From positions 130,827,989 through 130,891,988 of the forward strand of contig CP136068.1 of NCBI GenBank assembly GCA_032622095.1: a stretch of 64,000 nucleotides of DNA, in the 5' to 3' direction. Origin of the DNA: Siphonodentalium dalli. Its lineage: Eukaryota; Mollusca; Scaphopoda; Gadilida; Siphonodentaliidae. The notes beneath the pieces are model-generated. The model saw nothing but the letters and a program-made list of their open reading frames with translations, was not told the origin of the DNA and ran no database searches. The translations under genes were made by a program, and so were the position numbers. Positions within the stretch are counted from its first letter, which is position 1. Each line of letters opens with the position of its first letter. This document shows, one piece after another, positions 38,601 to 46,846 of the stretch.

Positions 38601-40440
38601 CTTAACCCTTTCATAACGAGAGCTGCTCTGGTGCAGCATTAAATATAACATGCCAGTGCACTAACTTATATATGAGAGTCTCCCATATGGAGCCTCGCAT
38701 ATATATAAGACAATGCACTGGATTACACGGTCAATGTTAATCGAGGCTCCATATGGGAGACTCATATATAAGAGAATGCACTGGATTACAAGGTCAATGT
38801 TAATCGAGGCTCCATATGGGAGACTCATATATAAGAGAATGCACTGGATTACAAGGTCAATGTTAATCGAGGCTCCATATGGGAGACTCATATATAAGAG
38901 AATGCATTGTCACAAGGCTTTCGCAAAAGTTCAGGAAGCTCCTGTCATCGAAGGGTTAAATATAAAACTATGGAAGTGAATCAACCAAAATGTATTGCTT
39001 TCAGATTCACTTACCCTTTCTTTACTAAGTACTCATTGATTTGTAGCTCCCTAAAGAAATATTCAGATAATAAGTTCATCAACAACTAACTTATTATCTG
39101 AACATTTCGCACAAATAACCTGTAATCAAAATCCTTCTGCAATTATAGTGTCTTTTCGTCTGTCTGTCGTCTGTTCATTTTTCCTGAACACACATTCAAA
39201 TGAATAATAGGCCATTCCAATATATATATATATACATGTACTTAATGCGAGAAAAATCAGTCCTAAATTTGCAAGGAACCACAAATGATGACAACAGAAA
39301 GATGAATCCTGAAATCAAACCTGCCAAGAATTTTAAATCAAAAAGCTAATTTTAATATATTTCACTCACTTGTTTTTTTTTCAGCCCCGGAGTGATCCTA
39401 ACAGAAATCCACAAGAGAAGTGGCATGAATGAAGAGGATTATCAAAAGGTATCAGTCAAGGTTCTATATCCAAATATGAATTTTGAATTGGAGTAATTTA
39501 GGTTACAGTGGTGTAGTGGGCCTGAGTGAAAATCCTTTAGTGTATTCTGTTTACAATATAATTCCCAGGTCCAAAATTTTATTTAAATCTGATTAAAATA
39601 ATGTCTTATTTTAGACTACACCACAAAATTCAAACTTCACTACTTCCTGTGCCAATGGCTATGTTACCTATGGAAGGTCATAGGAAAGAGGCGCGATGCA
39701 CTTTTTATGCTAAAAACACACAAAGCTATGGACCAATCAGGGCCCAGAGTCTTATTTTATTCTCTTCTATAATTTCTCCCGCATCCGTTAGAGGTCGCTC
39801 CGAACCATATTTACACCATACTAACCATTAACTGAATTTTGTCTCATTACTGTCACACGTGTATTATCGCCATGCGCACTGACATCAGAGTTCAGCGCAA
39901 TGATGTCGATGTTAATGCCAGAACTTTATTACTCTGTTAATTATAATATAATAATGCTTTTCGACTTGTGCTGGGTTATTTCGTGTTGACTATGAGACAA
40001 ACATGGGTGATAAGGGTGAAAAGACACATTTAAAATGGAACTATATTTTTTCTTCAAGGTGTCTTTACTTCTTCTTTGGTTGTGATAAGGTAATCAATAT
40101 TAATTTGTTTTAATTCCAGCTGTTTCGAGATCATTTCTCCTTGCTAAAATGTGATAAAACGTATTTCATATTCGTCGCAACTCTATACGAAATTAATTAT
40201 CGTCATCCACTGAATTTGATTAATAAATTTCATATAGAATTGCGACTCATTAGAGATGCTATATTTATCTTTATTTTCCAGTTTCTGGAGAGGTGTTCCT
40301 TTACTCATGCTCTTGGTCGCCCCGGGCAACCATAAGAGGTAGCCAGTGTCATCGCCTTCCTTGAATCAGATGCGTCATCGTACTTCACTGGTGCGCAAAT
40401 TCCAGTAGATGGAGGCCGCCATGCAATGTGCCCACGATAG
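24371..40440 (+). CDS. Short-chain dehydrogenase/reductase, nine exons, one in-frame stop
   Basis: Joined exons encode 273 codon positions, normal for a classical SDR of about 250-280. Such enzymes oxidise or reduce alcohol/carbonyl groups with NAD(P)(H); the substrate is unknown. Landmarks: TGGSSGIG cofactor loop (residues 28-35), LSLSGRN after strand 2 (the Arg suggests NADP(H) preference, inferred), adenine-side Asp80, NSAG 106-109, Asn131, Ser158, and Tyr171-x3-Lys175. The Ser-Tyr spacing of 13 matches the family. PG follows at 201-202 and PVDGGRHAMCPR closes the protein. All eight introns are GT-AG and every phase fits. The first ATG follows no signal peptide, so the product is probably soluble. 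Odd: codon 239 is TAA where relatives have a charged residue (GRPGQP-x-EVASV), 34 codons before the natural TAG. A one-base change from GAA would explain it: nonsense allele, young pseudogene or sequence error. The fold resembles metazoan FabG-like SDRs; orthology was not tested. Confidence 0.9.
25210..25640. repeat. Interrupted ATC/GTC trinucleotide repeat in SDR intron 1
   Basis: Long, degenerate CAT/ATC/GTC repeats, purest at 25260-25335, similar in type to the start of the window. ORFs across it are artefacts. Confidence 0.85.
26081..26312. repeat. Inverted repeat with about 93-bp arms next to SDR exon 2
   Basis: Arms 26081-26173 and 26219-26312 are near-perfect reverse complements. Shared words include ATTTCTAAATCGCGG, CATATTGGATCCA, CCCGTTCCGCACATTCAGTG and GGAGGTGCATTCC. 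The loop is 45 bp. Each arm also reads as a LINE-tail-like peptide (right arm STAPHIWNAPPEL), so the structure could be two LINE ends facing each other. Confidence 0.8.
26341..26474 (+). CDS. SDR exon 2 (residues 29-73)
   Basis: Acceptor TTATTTCTTTCAG. Encodes GGSSGIGAGAAYMFAKLGAK and LSLSGRN, ending GDFK, with donor GTGCGT. Contains the glycine-rich NAD(P) loop. The acceptor lies 28 bp from the right arm of an inverted repeat. Confidence 0.92.
26778..26797. repeat. Poly-C tract
   Basis: A run of about 18 C in intron 1-2 flank sequence. Similar homopolymer C/G runs occur at 5941, 10947, 29389, 35561, 43886 and 62424. Confidence 0.85.
26937..27205. mobile_element. MITE with GCATAGCGGGCTAGCA ends
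   Basis: Left GCATAGCGGGCTAGCACCAC continues CAAA. The right end is the inverse, TTTGGTGATGCTAGCCCGCT then ATGC. About 270 bp. Inner AGGTC/GACCT words also pair (GGACCTCATTC left, GATGAGGTCTCC right). Related pieces occur at 28090-28160, 37936-38010 and 38200-38300, so the family is active around this locus. Confidence 0.75.
27203..27637 (+). pseudogene. LINE ORF2 C-terminal fragment in SDR intron 2
   Basis: Open frame of 144 codons, mainly HHCRLRLGCSFLNKDLCENF, then a terminal motif CVCGSDETANHFLFHC (C-x-C-x8-H-x4-C) and PLYSRQRNECL. This is the standard tail of non-LTR retrotransposon ORF2, with the Arg-Leu-Gly block then the Cys/His knuckle. It starts at the right end of the MITE at 26937-27205, which probably interrupted or joined it. 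No RT domain survives. Confidence 0.75.
28085..28165. repeat. Fragment of the GCGGGCTAGCA MITE family
   Basis: GTCACTAAATTCACCATCTG, then ACCTAATTCTGCAAATGACA and GGCACACTATA. The same order occurs at 38255-38310. Confidence 0.6.
28211..28303 (+). CDS. SDR exon 3 (residues 74-104)
   Basis: Acceptor TTCACTTACAG, donor GTGAGC. Encodes VLRLVADVVKEDDVRRLIDD then TVSHYGQLDIL, including Asp80 of the adenine pocket. 93 bp, phase 0 at both ends. Confidence 0.9.
29065..29179 (+). pseudogene. Isolated C2H2 zinc-finger-like fragment
   Basis: The frame reads FRCYHCRELRESAEDVIIHA then KEKHTKNELIVLVSDTLD and stop. CYHC-x12-H-x4-H fits a C2H2 finger. It is preceded by an acceptor-like AAATTCAG. Single fingers of this style, followed by a short hydrophobic tail, are seen in some transposon-derived invertebrate proteins (general knowledge, not checked). 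The frame upstream (28339-28617, ending NKRYNNGEFMDIKQFSL) may belong to the same decayed element. Confidence 0.4.
30497..30605 (-). mobile_element. tRNA-derived SINE head, minus strand
   Basis: On the minus strand: GCCGTGTGGTATTGACATCG (A-box region), then CAAGGCGTGCTCGCC, then GGGGTTCGAATCCCACCCAA (B box GGTTCGAATCC). The GCAC-GTCTCAAAAA tail text resembles the plus-strand copy at 31634. Confidence 0.7.
30598..30721. mobile_element. Short element with 21-bp inverted ends
   Basis: Left GAAGCTCAAATGGCCACTGT and A, right TACAGCGGCCATTTGAGCTTC: one mismatch in 21. The 124-bp interval includes a TA microsatellite. The left end overlaps the SINE. Confidence 0.65.
31634..31800 (+). mobile_element. 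tRNA-derived SINE head, plus strand
   Basis: TCTAGCCGTGTGGTATTGAC (A box), GTCGCAAGGCGCGCTCGCC, then GGTTCGAATCCCACCCAATC (B box). The body is followed by a duplicated phrase AATCAAGTAGATGT (31728) and TATCAAGTAGATGT (31769). Same family as 30497-30605. The paired stems needed for a working tRNA are not evident. Confidence 0.7.
32132..32232. repeat. 42-bp tandem repeat
   Basis: GGGTGTCCCATACCTGGGTG followed by GAAAAAACTTACGGTCCCGG is repeated once with few changes (GGGTGTCCCAGACCTGGGTG). A third degraded copy begins GGTGGGTCCCCA. Confidence 0.8.
32536..32605. repeat. TA dinucleotide microsatellite
   Basis: About 34 uninterrupted TA units, likely to be length-polymorphic. Confidence 0.95.
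33200..34750 (-). pseudogene. LINE reverse-transcriptase remnant, antisense in SDR intron 3
   Basis: Read from 34750 down to 33200 in shifting frames. Near 34570-34500 is the pre-RT block LPTYYRAITVTPLILKILEH. At about 34352-34313 is the RT motif TLDAQKAFDVVDH, with the Asp of the LDxxKAFD type. Near 34190-34150 is GVRQRGILSSP. At 33815-33640 is the post-RT segment HGRTGVTQAVKDQLWKIYV, PRIVHGLGAMELA, then LDSTQDNILR. At 33600-33210 is a C-terminal tail (HPTCPTNMPHLSSC). Stops and frameshifts break it many times. The FADD-type catalytic block could not be found with confidence. It is inserted opposite to the host gene. Confidence 0.8.
35036..35095. repeat. 17-bp repeat with palindromic CGTTATAACG
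   Basis: ACTCGTTATAACGACTT is repeated about three times (35038, 35058, 35079). The core GTTATAAC is self-complementary. Confidence 0.8.
35140..35650 (+). repeat. Diverged local duplication, offset about 337 bp
   Basis: CATATACAGGGCTTGTTTTG (about 35155) recurs as CACATACAGGGTTTGTTTTG (about 35493). It is followed in both copies by TATAGTTCCG, a CATGGTT-G run, and GAACAAG...GTGTAATAA. The second copy contains a poly-G tract. Confidence 0.7.
36011..36096 (+). CDS. SDR exon 4 (residues 105-132 plus two bases)
   Basis: Acceptor CTACTTCCAG, donor GTTAGT. Encodes VNSAGIAELCNIENATLEKY then DNVMDVNC: the NSAG strand and the helix-4 Asn131. It follows a 7.7-kb intron filled with repeats. Confidence 0.9.
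36673..36766 (+). CDS. SDR exon 5 (residues 133-164)
   Basis: The acceptor is TGATGCTAG, the weakest of the set because its pyrimidine tract is poor. The exon is supported by phase and by the peptide GSIVNVSSVNGMRS with catalytic Ser158. Donor GTGAGT. Confidence 0.85.
37689..37758 (+). CDS. SDR exon 6 (residues 165-187 plus one base)
   Basis: Acceptor TTTCCTTCAG. A second AG seven bases downstream would break the frame and was not used. Encodes FAGLLPYCISKSAVDQLTRC then SAL, with the active-site Tyr171 and Lys175. Donor GTACGT. Confidence 0.88.
37936..38010. mobile_element. Foldback member of the GCGGGCTAGCA MITE family
   Basis: GTGAATTTAGTGACGCTATC then CCGCA, paired with CAGCGGGCTAGCATCACTAA then ATTCAC, with almost no loop. 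It lies in SDR intron 6. Confidence 0.7.
38200..38312. repeat. Third local member of the GCGGGCTAGCA family
   Basis: GAATGAGGTTCCCAGATTCG, GTGACACTAGCCTGCTGTGT, GGTGTCACTGAATTCACCCT and GCAAATGACAGACACACTAT. The tail matches 28085-28165. Confidence 0.6.
38515..38551 (+). CDS. SDR exon 7 (37-bp microexon)
   Basis: Acceptor TCCACTTTCACAG, donor GTAAGT. Encodes the rest of ELAAKGVRVNSVN between split codons. Very short but fixed by phase on both sides and by the conserved RVNSVNPG block. Confidence 0.88.
38602..38959. mobile_element. piggyBac-like MITE (TTAA target, CCCTTTCAT ends), copy 1
   Basis: TTAA-CCCTTTCAT at 38602 and ATCGAAGGG-TTAA ending 38959. A TTAA duplication with CCCT-type ends is the signature of piggyBac elements (known); no transposase is present. 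It sits in SDR intron 7. The interior is a 63-bp tandem repeat. A sister copy is at 42082-42343. Confidence 0.75.
38663..38915. repeat. 63-bp tandem repeat, about 3.5 copies, inside the MITE
   Basis: GAGGCTCCATATGGGAGACT recurs at 38743, 38806 and 38869, exactly 63 bp apart. An inverted partial copy lies at 38670-38700. Because 63 is a multiple of three, repeated ORFs appear on both strands. These are by-products, not genes. Confidence 0.9.
39385..39448 (+). CDS. SDR exon 8 (residues 200-221)
   Basis: Acceptor GTTTTTTTTTCAG, donor GTATCA. Encodes PGVILTEIHKRSGMNEEDYQ then K, the PG turn and the substrate-loop region. Confidence 0.88.
39501..39826 (-). mobile_element. Diverged solo copy of element A in SDR intron 8
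   Basis: The reverse complement aligns along its length to the A unit of the 45-49.6 kb array. Shared words are GCGGATGCGGGAG, GGGCCCTGATTGGT, CCTATG...CCATAGGTAA, CCATTGGCACAGGAA, GTAGTGAAGTTTGAATTTT and AAATTTTGGACC. Ends are GGTTACAGTGGTGTA and TACACCATACTAACC. It is shorter and older than the array copies and shows that A moves alone. Confidence 0.85.
39895..40255 (+). repeat. Segmental duplication, copy 1 (SDR intron 8)
   Basis: GCGCAATGATGTCGATGTTA through AAAAGACACATTTAAAATGG, TGTGATAAGG and ATTAATAAATTTCATATAGA. A matching copy starts 635 bp later at 40530. Confidence 0.8.
40282..40440 (+). CDS. SDR exon 9 with premature TAA at 40333
   Basis: Acceptor TTTATTTTCCAG. Encodes FLERCSFTHALGRPGQP, then TAA, then EVASVIAFLESDASSYFTG, AQIPVDGGRHAMCPR and the natural TAG (40438-40440). 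The conserved frame after the TAA has no other damage. Because the stop lies in the last exon, nonsense-mediated decay would be less likely (inference). Confidence 0.88.
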
Positions 40441-40529
40441 CAGTGACCAACGAATGCCTTTAAACAACATACAATTTCTATCATAGTACTGGTCAAATTT
40501 TGTAAGTTAAAGATACACATGAGAGGTTA

Positions 40530-40905
40530 GCGCAATGATGACGATGTCAATGCCAGAACCTTATTATTAGGTTACTTAGAATATAATTATGATATTTGAT
40601 TTGTGTTGGGTTATTTAGTGTTGATTGTGAGATAAACACGGGTGGTAAGGGTGGTTGAACAATTTTGTCAACATGAAAAGACACATTTAAAATGGAACTA
40701 TATTTTTTCTTGAAGGTGTCTTAACTTCTTCCCCTTTGGTTGTGATGGGGAAATCAATATTAATTTGCTTTAGCCCCAGCCGTTCAGAGATAATTTTGTC
40801 CTTGCTCAAATGTGATAAATTGGATCTCAAATTTGTCGTAATTATATACAAAATGTATTAACCTAGTCCACTAAATTGTATTAATAAATTTCGCATAGAT
40901 CCTCT
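40530..40905 (+). repeat. Segmental duplication, copy 2 (downstream of SDR)
   Basis: Same order as copy 1, diverged by substitutions and a 23-bp insertion. The last SDR exon lies between the copies. No second copy of the exon is seen after 40905. Confidence 0.8.
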
Positions 40906-41860
40906 ATTTATGTATCAGTGAAAAAAGCATTAAAATTCGGTCACAATAATGAAATCCAATCTTGTTAGAAGAAAATAATTTCATTATCTGTCGTGATTGT
41001 AATAATCATCCAATTTTATCAATATATATGCATATCTTTATTTCCTCCAGTTATGAAGACTTATCAAAAGACATGCATATATGGATGTTGTGTGATTATC
41101 GGGATTACCCACGGGTGTCTAATATTATAAGTGGTGACGTGAATTTTTGGCAGAACATAAATGTTATTGTGACTCGGTTGATCTCCAAGCCATCAATTTC
41201 ACAACAGTGACCATGAATGAACCATATGATTTATATCTGAAATGCATGTTTTTCAGTAATAAAATATTCTAGACAAATTCTTTATATTTGCTTTCTTTTT
41301 CACCTCTAAGTCAAGCTCTTGTGACCACCGGGACCAGGTGCTATCCCCACGTGGCATAACTCTTGGTGTTGGCATACCAGAAGAATAGAGTAGCATAAAC
41401 TTATTAGGATTGGTTTGATTGCCAATAAATGTGAGCCATGCAAGGGGAAGTTAACCTGATTCGTGTAGCTGTGAACTGTTGTCAGTTGCTTTTCGGGGGT
41501 CGGAGGTTTCTATGTGCAATGGAGTGATTTCCTGGTGAAATTAGCACTCTATGCGGTCTTTCCTCCACCCTCAAAACTGACATGGTATGACATAGAGGCT
41601 GAAATAACGATAAACCCCAATCCATTGAAAAGTGGAAATGGGTACACGGGTATCCAGAGGTGTCATCTGCTAAAAATGTTATATTCTATATTTAGTTGGT
41701 TAAATGATTCCCATAATTTACATATTTAGATTGTTTACAATCAAATTATGGAAGTGACATTACTGAGGTTGTCAATTCATTTCCCATGCATATAACCCAA
41801 ACGGATCCCAAAACAGACATCTAATTGAGTGCAAAACCCAAGCTGTGTACCCTTTCCAAC
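40906..41860. other. Intergenic, no gene seen
   Basis: No coding signature or strong repeat structure was recognised. The piece at 41315-41480 is GC-richer and might be an old retroposon, but it has no diagnostic end. Confidence 0.4.
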
Positions 41861-41884
41861 TTTTGTCAAAGGTGGTAGACTTCC

Positions 41885-42009
41885 ATTCATCGGAAAGCTC
41901 TCACTGAGAGCTTTCTGATGAATGGCAACAAGCCATATTTCCGACTAATTCCTGAGAACAATTACCAATAATTATGTGGTTAAGGAGTCGATTATTTAGG
42001 GCATTACTG
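41885..42009. mobile_element. Truncated foldback MITE (CAGTAATGCCC family)
   Basis: The centre CATTCATCGGAAAGCTCTCA pairs with TGAGAGCTTTCTGATGAATG. The right half then runs through GGCAACAAGCCATATTTCC to GGGCATTACTG-TA at 42009. The left half beyond the centre is missing. The complete family member is 51463-51675. Confidence 0.8.
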
Positions 42010-42081
42010 TAACATTGCTCTGCAGGAAGGACAAATTTTTTATTTTGTTTTAGAAAATGTTTATTGTCAGTAACACATATC

Positions 42082-42343
42082 TTTACCCTTTCATGGCAGG
42101 GTCTGTGGTGGTGTAGCATTAAATATCCTGTACCAGTGTATTATCTTATACATTCGAGTCTCCCATAGGGAGCCTCGCATATATAACAGAATGCACTGGC
42201 TTACAAGATCGAGGTAAATATTGTTAGGTCAATGTATTATCTTATATGTGCGAGGCTCCCTATGGCGGACTCGCAAATAGAAGTGCATGCTTGGTACAGG
42301 GCTTTCGCAAAATTTCAGGAAGCTTCAGTCATGGAAGGGTTAA
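42082..42343. mobile_element. piggyBac-like MITE, copy 2
   Basis: Starts TTTA-CCCTTTCATGGC and ends GTCATGGAAGGG-TTAA. Carries GTGTAGCATTAAATAT, GAGTCTCCCATAGGGAGCCT and GCTTTCGCAAAATTTCAGGA, all shared with 38602-38959. The 63-bp unit is not expanded here. Confidence 0.75.
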
Positions 42344-42349
42344 TAACCA

Positions 42350-43490
42350 TTGGTTGATAGAACACTAGTGCCATCAAGCATTTTATAGGATTAGGATTTC
42401 CCAATTCCCAAGAAAATTAAAACTGGGTTTTTGTTTGGCATCTATTTGGGAGGCTCTGTCAAGCCAAATAGTTACAAAATCCCCTGATCGGACATAAACA
42501 GATTAGCAGACATTGACGCAAATTATGCATGCAGTTGTGCATTGGTCAAATTGTAGGAATAGAGGTTACACGTCATTATAATGCTCACTAAAATATGACA
42601 ATTATGCTGACTGATGGGGCATATTTTATAGCAGAGTAAGGAAGGCAATTTCAATTAATATCCAAAAAATCTTAAGAGATCAATTTAATGCATGTGTGTT
42701 CTAGTATATCAATAAAAGTAAAATGAAAACACAGATGTAAATGTAATTGTGATACATGATTGAATTAAAAAATTGACCATGCACATACGGATACCTACTA
42801 ACTGCATTTATATTTTAAGACATTAATTTCAGAGTGTGTTTTATAGACATCGCTTGATGTGAGTTTTTCAATTACGAGTTGTACCATATTCGACCAATCT
42901 AAAACACACGAATCGAGCCTTCCCTTTTAAGTCATAAAGGAACAAATGCTTTATCTATCACATTTATAACTCAAATTTATGTTACGGTAAAACATTTGAA
43001 TTGGCATACTTGTAATTTCACGATTTTAATTATCCAACTCCAGTGAATAAATGTTCACACTTCTGTGTGAGTGAACTGATATTATTGTCTGTGTCAGTTG
43101 ATACAGAGTTTTAACATTTTGAGCAAATGTTATCAGCCCACGCTTGATTGTTTGAACTTGTTAACAATAAGGGGTGTTCAATGACAGTCTGTTCAGTATA
43201 AGGTCCGAATAAAGAGCGTTTGCTTCACTTCCATTCAGATATGGTCTGAATAAAGAGCATTTGCTTAACTTCCGTGCGAAACAAAGAAAACAGATGAAAC
43301 TCGCTCTGACGATGGTGCGATTTTGCAGAATATAAGGTATGTATATCGGTCTTTCGTGTCTTTATTGCCCATAGTATGCCCATTACAATATACGCCCGCT
43401 TGAGGTTCAAATGCGCCATGTCAGTTCAAAAGGTAAATATTAAAAGTAACACATCTATAACTCCACGATATTCTTATGCCATTTACAAAT
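42350..43490. other. Intergenic, no gene seen
   Basis: AT-rich, no coding signature. A short direct repeat, GAATAAAGAGCGTTTGCTTC (43206) and GAATAAAGAGCATTTGCTTA (43247), is the only structure noticed. Confidence 0.4.
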
Positions 43491-43499
43491 GTTGATACG

Positions 43500-43960
43500 G
43501 GGAGAGTGGGTTGGGGTGAATAACCCCCACCCGAACTTTGGTCAAAATGTTCAACAATTGGAAATGTCATATACCTGATACAACATTATTTGGAAATTTA
43601 ACACCAACAATACGTTGTAATTATTGTCGTATAGTTTGATTTTCCAAAAACTTATTAATGGGGAACTTGTTTTAGACCAACATTTTCATATTTTCCTACT
43701 TTTGTTAAAAAAAACAATCGGACTGCAATGGCCATCAGTTGGGAATTTCCCAACCTTAGGTTGGGAATAACCAACAAATGGAAAGCTTGGGGCCTGTCTA
43801 TATGCTAGTATTGATCTATTTTCATATTCATATTTCAAAGCTTTCTCACACTGGACCGAACGATGGTCGACCCGGTGTGTCATGGTCCCCCCCCCCCCCC
43901 CCCAGTGGACAGTCAAAAACTGATAATTAATAAAAAAAAAACTAAATGGGGTGTGAATAA
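43500..43960 (+). repeat. Dispersed repeat, GGAAATTTCC family, copy 3
   Basis: Contains TTTGGAAATTTAACACCAAC, TTTTAGACCAACATTTTCAT, CAGTTGGGAATTTCCCAACC, GACCCGGTGTGTCATGGTC and a poly-C run. Reversed, the second half matches the GACACACCGGG blocks inside 9951-11842. Confidence 0.6.
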
Positions 43961-45037
43961 TTTAAACCACTAGATTTTATGATTGTGTAATTTTCAGGTT
44001 CAGATCTACCAATTTTCTCATACTGCTCGGCCCATGTCGTCGATTCTAACCCACCCCATGACTCCAGGCAACAAGACTACTTATCCATTTAGAACAGACT
44101 ACAATTCAGGCATGTGAAGGAACAGTTGGGGGAAATCAAAGCCCACAGTGGATGCACAAATGGAATTACGCGCAACCTTGTGGTTCGAGGGGATGTAGTT
44201 GGTAATATGACGGTTGACACACCCTCCCAACGCGCGGGGACCATTTTAAAACTACTTCATTATGCCGTTACGGACAAATAATATAACCAATCTTCAGTTT
44301 TAATTGTATGTTATTCACAACATAGTCATATTTGTAATCGTTAAATCTGAACGTATCAAAGGGTTTCGATGACTATTGGGCATAATTAATTAAATCGATT
44401 TGAGGGATCTCTTACAAAGGCAATAATTATTTCATATAGCAAATATTACTCCGGATGACACCCCCTTTTATATTCCTTTTAATATTCCGGATGCCATTAC
44501 CAAATTTAGTCCGGATGCCGGATGCCAGTGGGAGGGGGAGGGCCTCATCCAATATCCACAAACTCAATGCACACTTCACATATAACATAAAGGAACACTC
44601 ACCAACCTTAGCATGTTCATCTGAGACGCCCTTCGTTTGATGGAACAACCTGCGGAAATAAACAGGCAAACATTGAAGCCACCGCCACCCATACTAGTAC
44701 ACGCACCCACACACACACACCAAACCCCACCCCTACCACAGCGAAAATATGAATAATTACCCGATCCTGACGCCCGCTAAACCAATATTCATTATACCGC
44801 GGCATATTGACGGCCATGCACTACGAACATCTCAGCGAAAAAAACGAGGAAAAAATAATCAACCCGCTTGCCACACGGCCCAGTGATTTATGCCGGACAC
44901 GATGCCAGTCACCTATACGCACACCCCACCCATCTTCATCTGAAGATACTGGACTTTTGAAACATTTATATATTGGTTACATGTGAACGATGTAATTATT
45001 GCGTATATTCATATCTATACTTTGTCATACCGGACAC
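43961..45037. other. Left flank of the A-B array, no gene seen
   Basis: Includes a CA-rich stretch (44690-44735) and a short ORF reading into the array target site. From about 44960 the frame reads toward IPDTYGDWRI once the array is ignored. Confidence 0.4.
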
Positions 45038-45043
45038 CTACGG

Positions 45044-45492
45044 GTTACACTGGTGTAAATAAGGTTCCGAGTGACATCTAGCGGATGCGGGAGGAATATA
45101 TAGGAGAGAATAAAATAGACACTGGGCCCTGATTGGTCAATAGCCTTGTGTGCTTTTCACATAAAAAAATCATCACACCTCTTCCCTATGATTTCCCATA
45201 GGTAAAATAACCATTGGCACAGGAATTAACCCTTTGTAGTGAAGTTTGAATTTTTTGGTGTGGTCTAAAATATGACTGTATTTTTTTATGCGGTTCTGAC
45301 ACTAGTTACGAAAACATAAGATTTAAAGGTGAATTCCCTGCTAGACAGACATGATTTTTTTGTGTAAAAAGTTTCCCAAAATGTCAATTTTTCAGATTTA
45401 AAGAAAATTTTGGACCCAACATTTATATTGGCAACACTATACGCTAAAACGTTAGCACTGAGGCCTATGGAAAACATTTACACCAGTGTAAC
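45044..45492. mobile_element. Element A, copy 1 (449 bp)
   Basis: Perfect 17-bp inverted ends GTTACACTGGTGTAAAT. No transposase. An open minus-strand frame of 63 codons recurs in each A only because the copies are near-identical. The internal TTAACCCTTT word resembles the piggyBac-like MITE end but is not a boundary here. Confidence 0.9.
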
Positions 45493-46397
45493 CTAAAGGG
45501 AAAAAAATAGCTTTTTATCATTTTTGATTCCTGTGAGTCACTTTAAAGCATTTTAATGCATTTTACAGAGCCTGGTATTTCAGTCCAATGAATATCTCAT
45601 GCTTGATGTGGCTATTCTTGCTGCTGATGCCTTCTTTCACTTACATCAGGCAAAAAAATAGTAAGATTTTTCATAAAAAATGCCAATTTTTCAAGGTATT
45701 TTCAAAAAATTTCAAGGTGGTAATAGTCACATGATAATGCAAATGACCCATAACATGGGCATGTCAACGACACATAATTCAATTGTTATAAGAACCTAAT
45801 TTAACAAGTATTTTGGATTTTATAGCCAGTGATATACATATATATATCATAAAAGTGTGTCATTTCCACTGGTGGGTATGGTCATTTGAAGGTTAATAGC
45901 ACTAAAACTTGGACACATTTAAGAAAATGCTTCAGCAATTCAAAGAGAGCATATCTTTATTCAACTAATTCAATGTACACCCACATCCAGTTATCTTGGA
46001 TCACCCTTGCAGACCTGAAAATGTCATATTTTATTCTTCAATGTGCTGATAAAGTCATGCGCTTGATGCTCAGCTGATCAGATCTGGACTCAATGACCTC
46101 ACATCACCAGAAGTTCTCTCATGGAAAGAATATTGAACAGTCTTCCATAGGTGATCCAAGTTTGCAACACCAGACCCCTAAAACTGAGTGAAAATGGGGC
46201 CTGAACATGACTGGTGGTGGAAAATTGTGCTTTTTTGATGAATAATTTGTTAAAGGGGGTGGGGTTAAATTGTGTGTGATAAATAAAGAACCACAGAAGT
46301 GATATTGTTTTTGAACACATTTTTTCCATTGATGGGAAATTCTGAAGAAATGTAGGGAGTTACAATTATTCCGCGAAAAAGCGGGCTATCGCTTTAG
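45493..46397. repeat. Spacer B, copy 1 (905 bp)
   Basis: Begins CTAAAGGGAAAAAAATAGC and ends GCGGGCTATCGCTTTAG, so its outermost 6 bp (CTAAAG/CTTTAG) are inverted. AT-rich, with no convincing coding sequence on either strand. Present in this window only between A units. Confidence 0.88.
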
Positions 46398-46846
46398 GTT
46401 ACACTGGTGTAAATAAGGTTCCGAGTGACATCTAGCGGATGCGGGAGGAATATATAGGAGAGAATAAAATAGACACTGGGCCCTGATTGGTCAATAGCCT
46501 TGTGTGCTTTTCACATAAAAAAATCATCACACCTCTTCCCTATGATTTCCCATAGGTAAAATAACCATTGGCACAGGAATTAACCCTTTGTAGTGAAGTT
46601 TGAATTTTTTGGTGTGGTCTAAAATATGACTGTATTTTTTTATGCGGTTCTGACACTAGTTACGAAAACATAAGATTTAAAGGTGAATTCCCTGCTAGAC
46701 AGACATGATTTTTTTGTGTAAAAAGTTTCCCAAATTGTCAATTTTTCAGATTTAAAGAAAATTTTGGACCCAACATTTATATTGGCAACACTATACGCTA
46801 AAACGTTAGCACTGAGGCCTATGGAAAACATTTACACCAGTGTAAC
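46398..46846. mobile_element. Element A, copy 2
   Basis: Same 17-bp ends. One noticeable change is CCCAAATTGTC in place of CCCAAAATGTC. Confidence 0.9.

Noticed and set aside
38663-38915. CRISPR-like array
   Set aside because: The 63-bp units are directly adjacent with no variable spacers, and the genome is eukaryotic.
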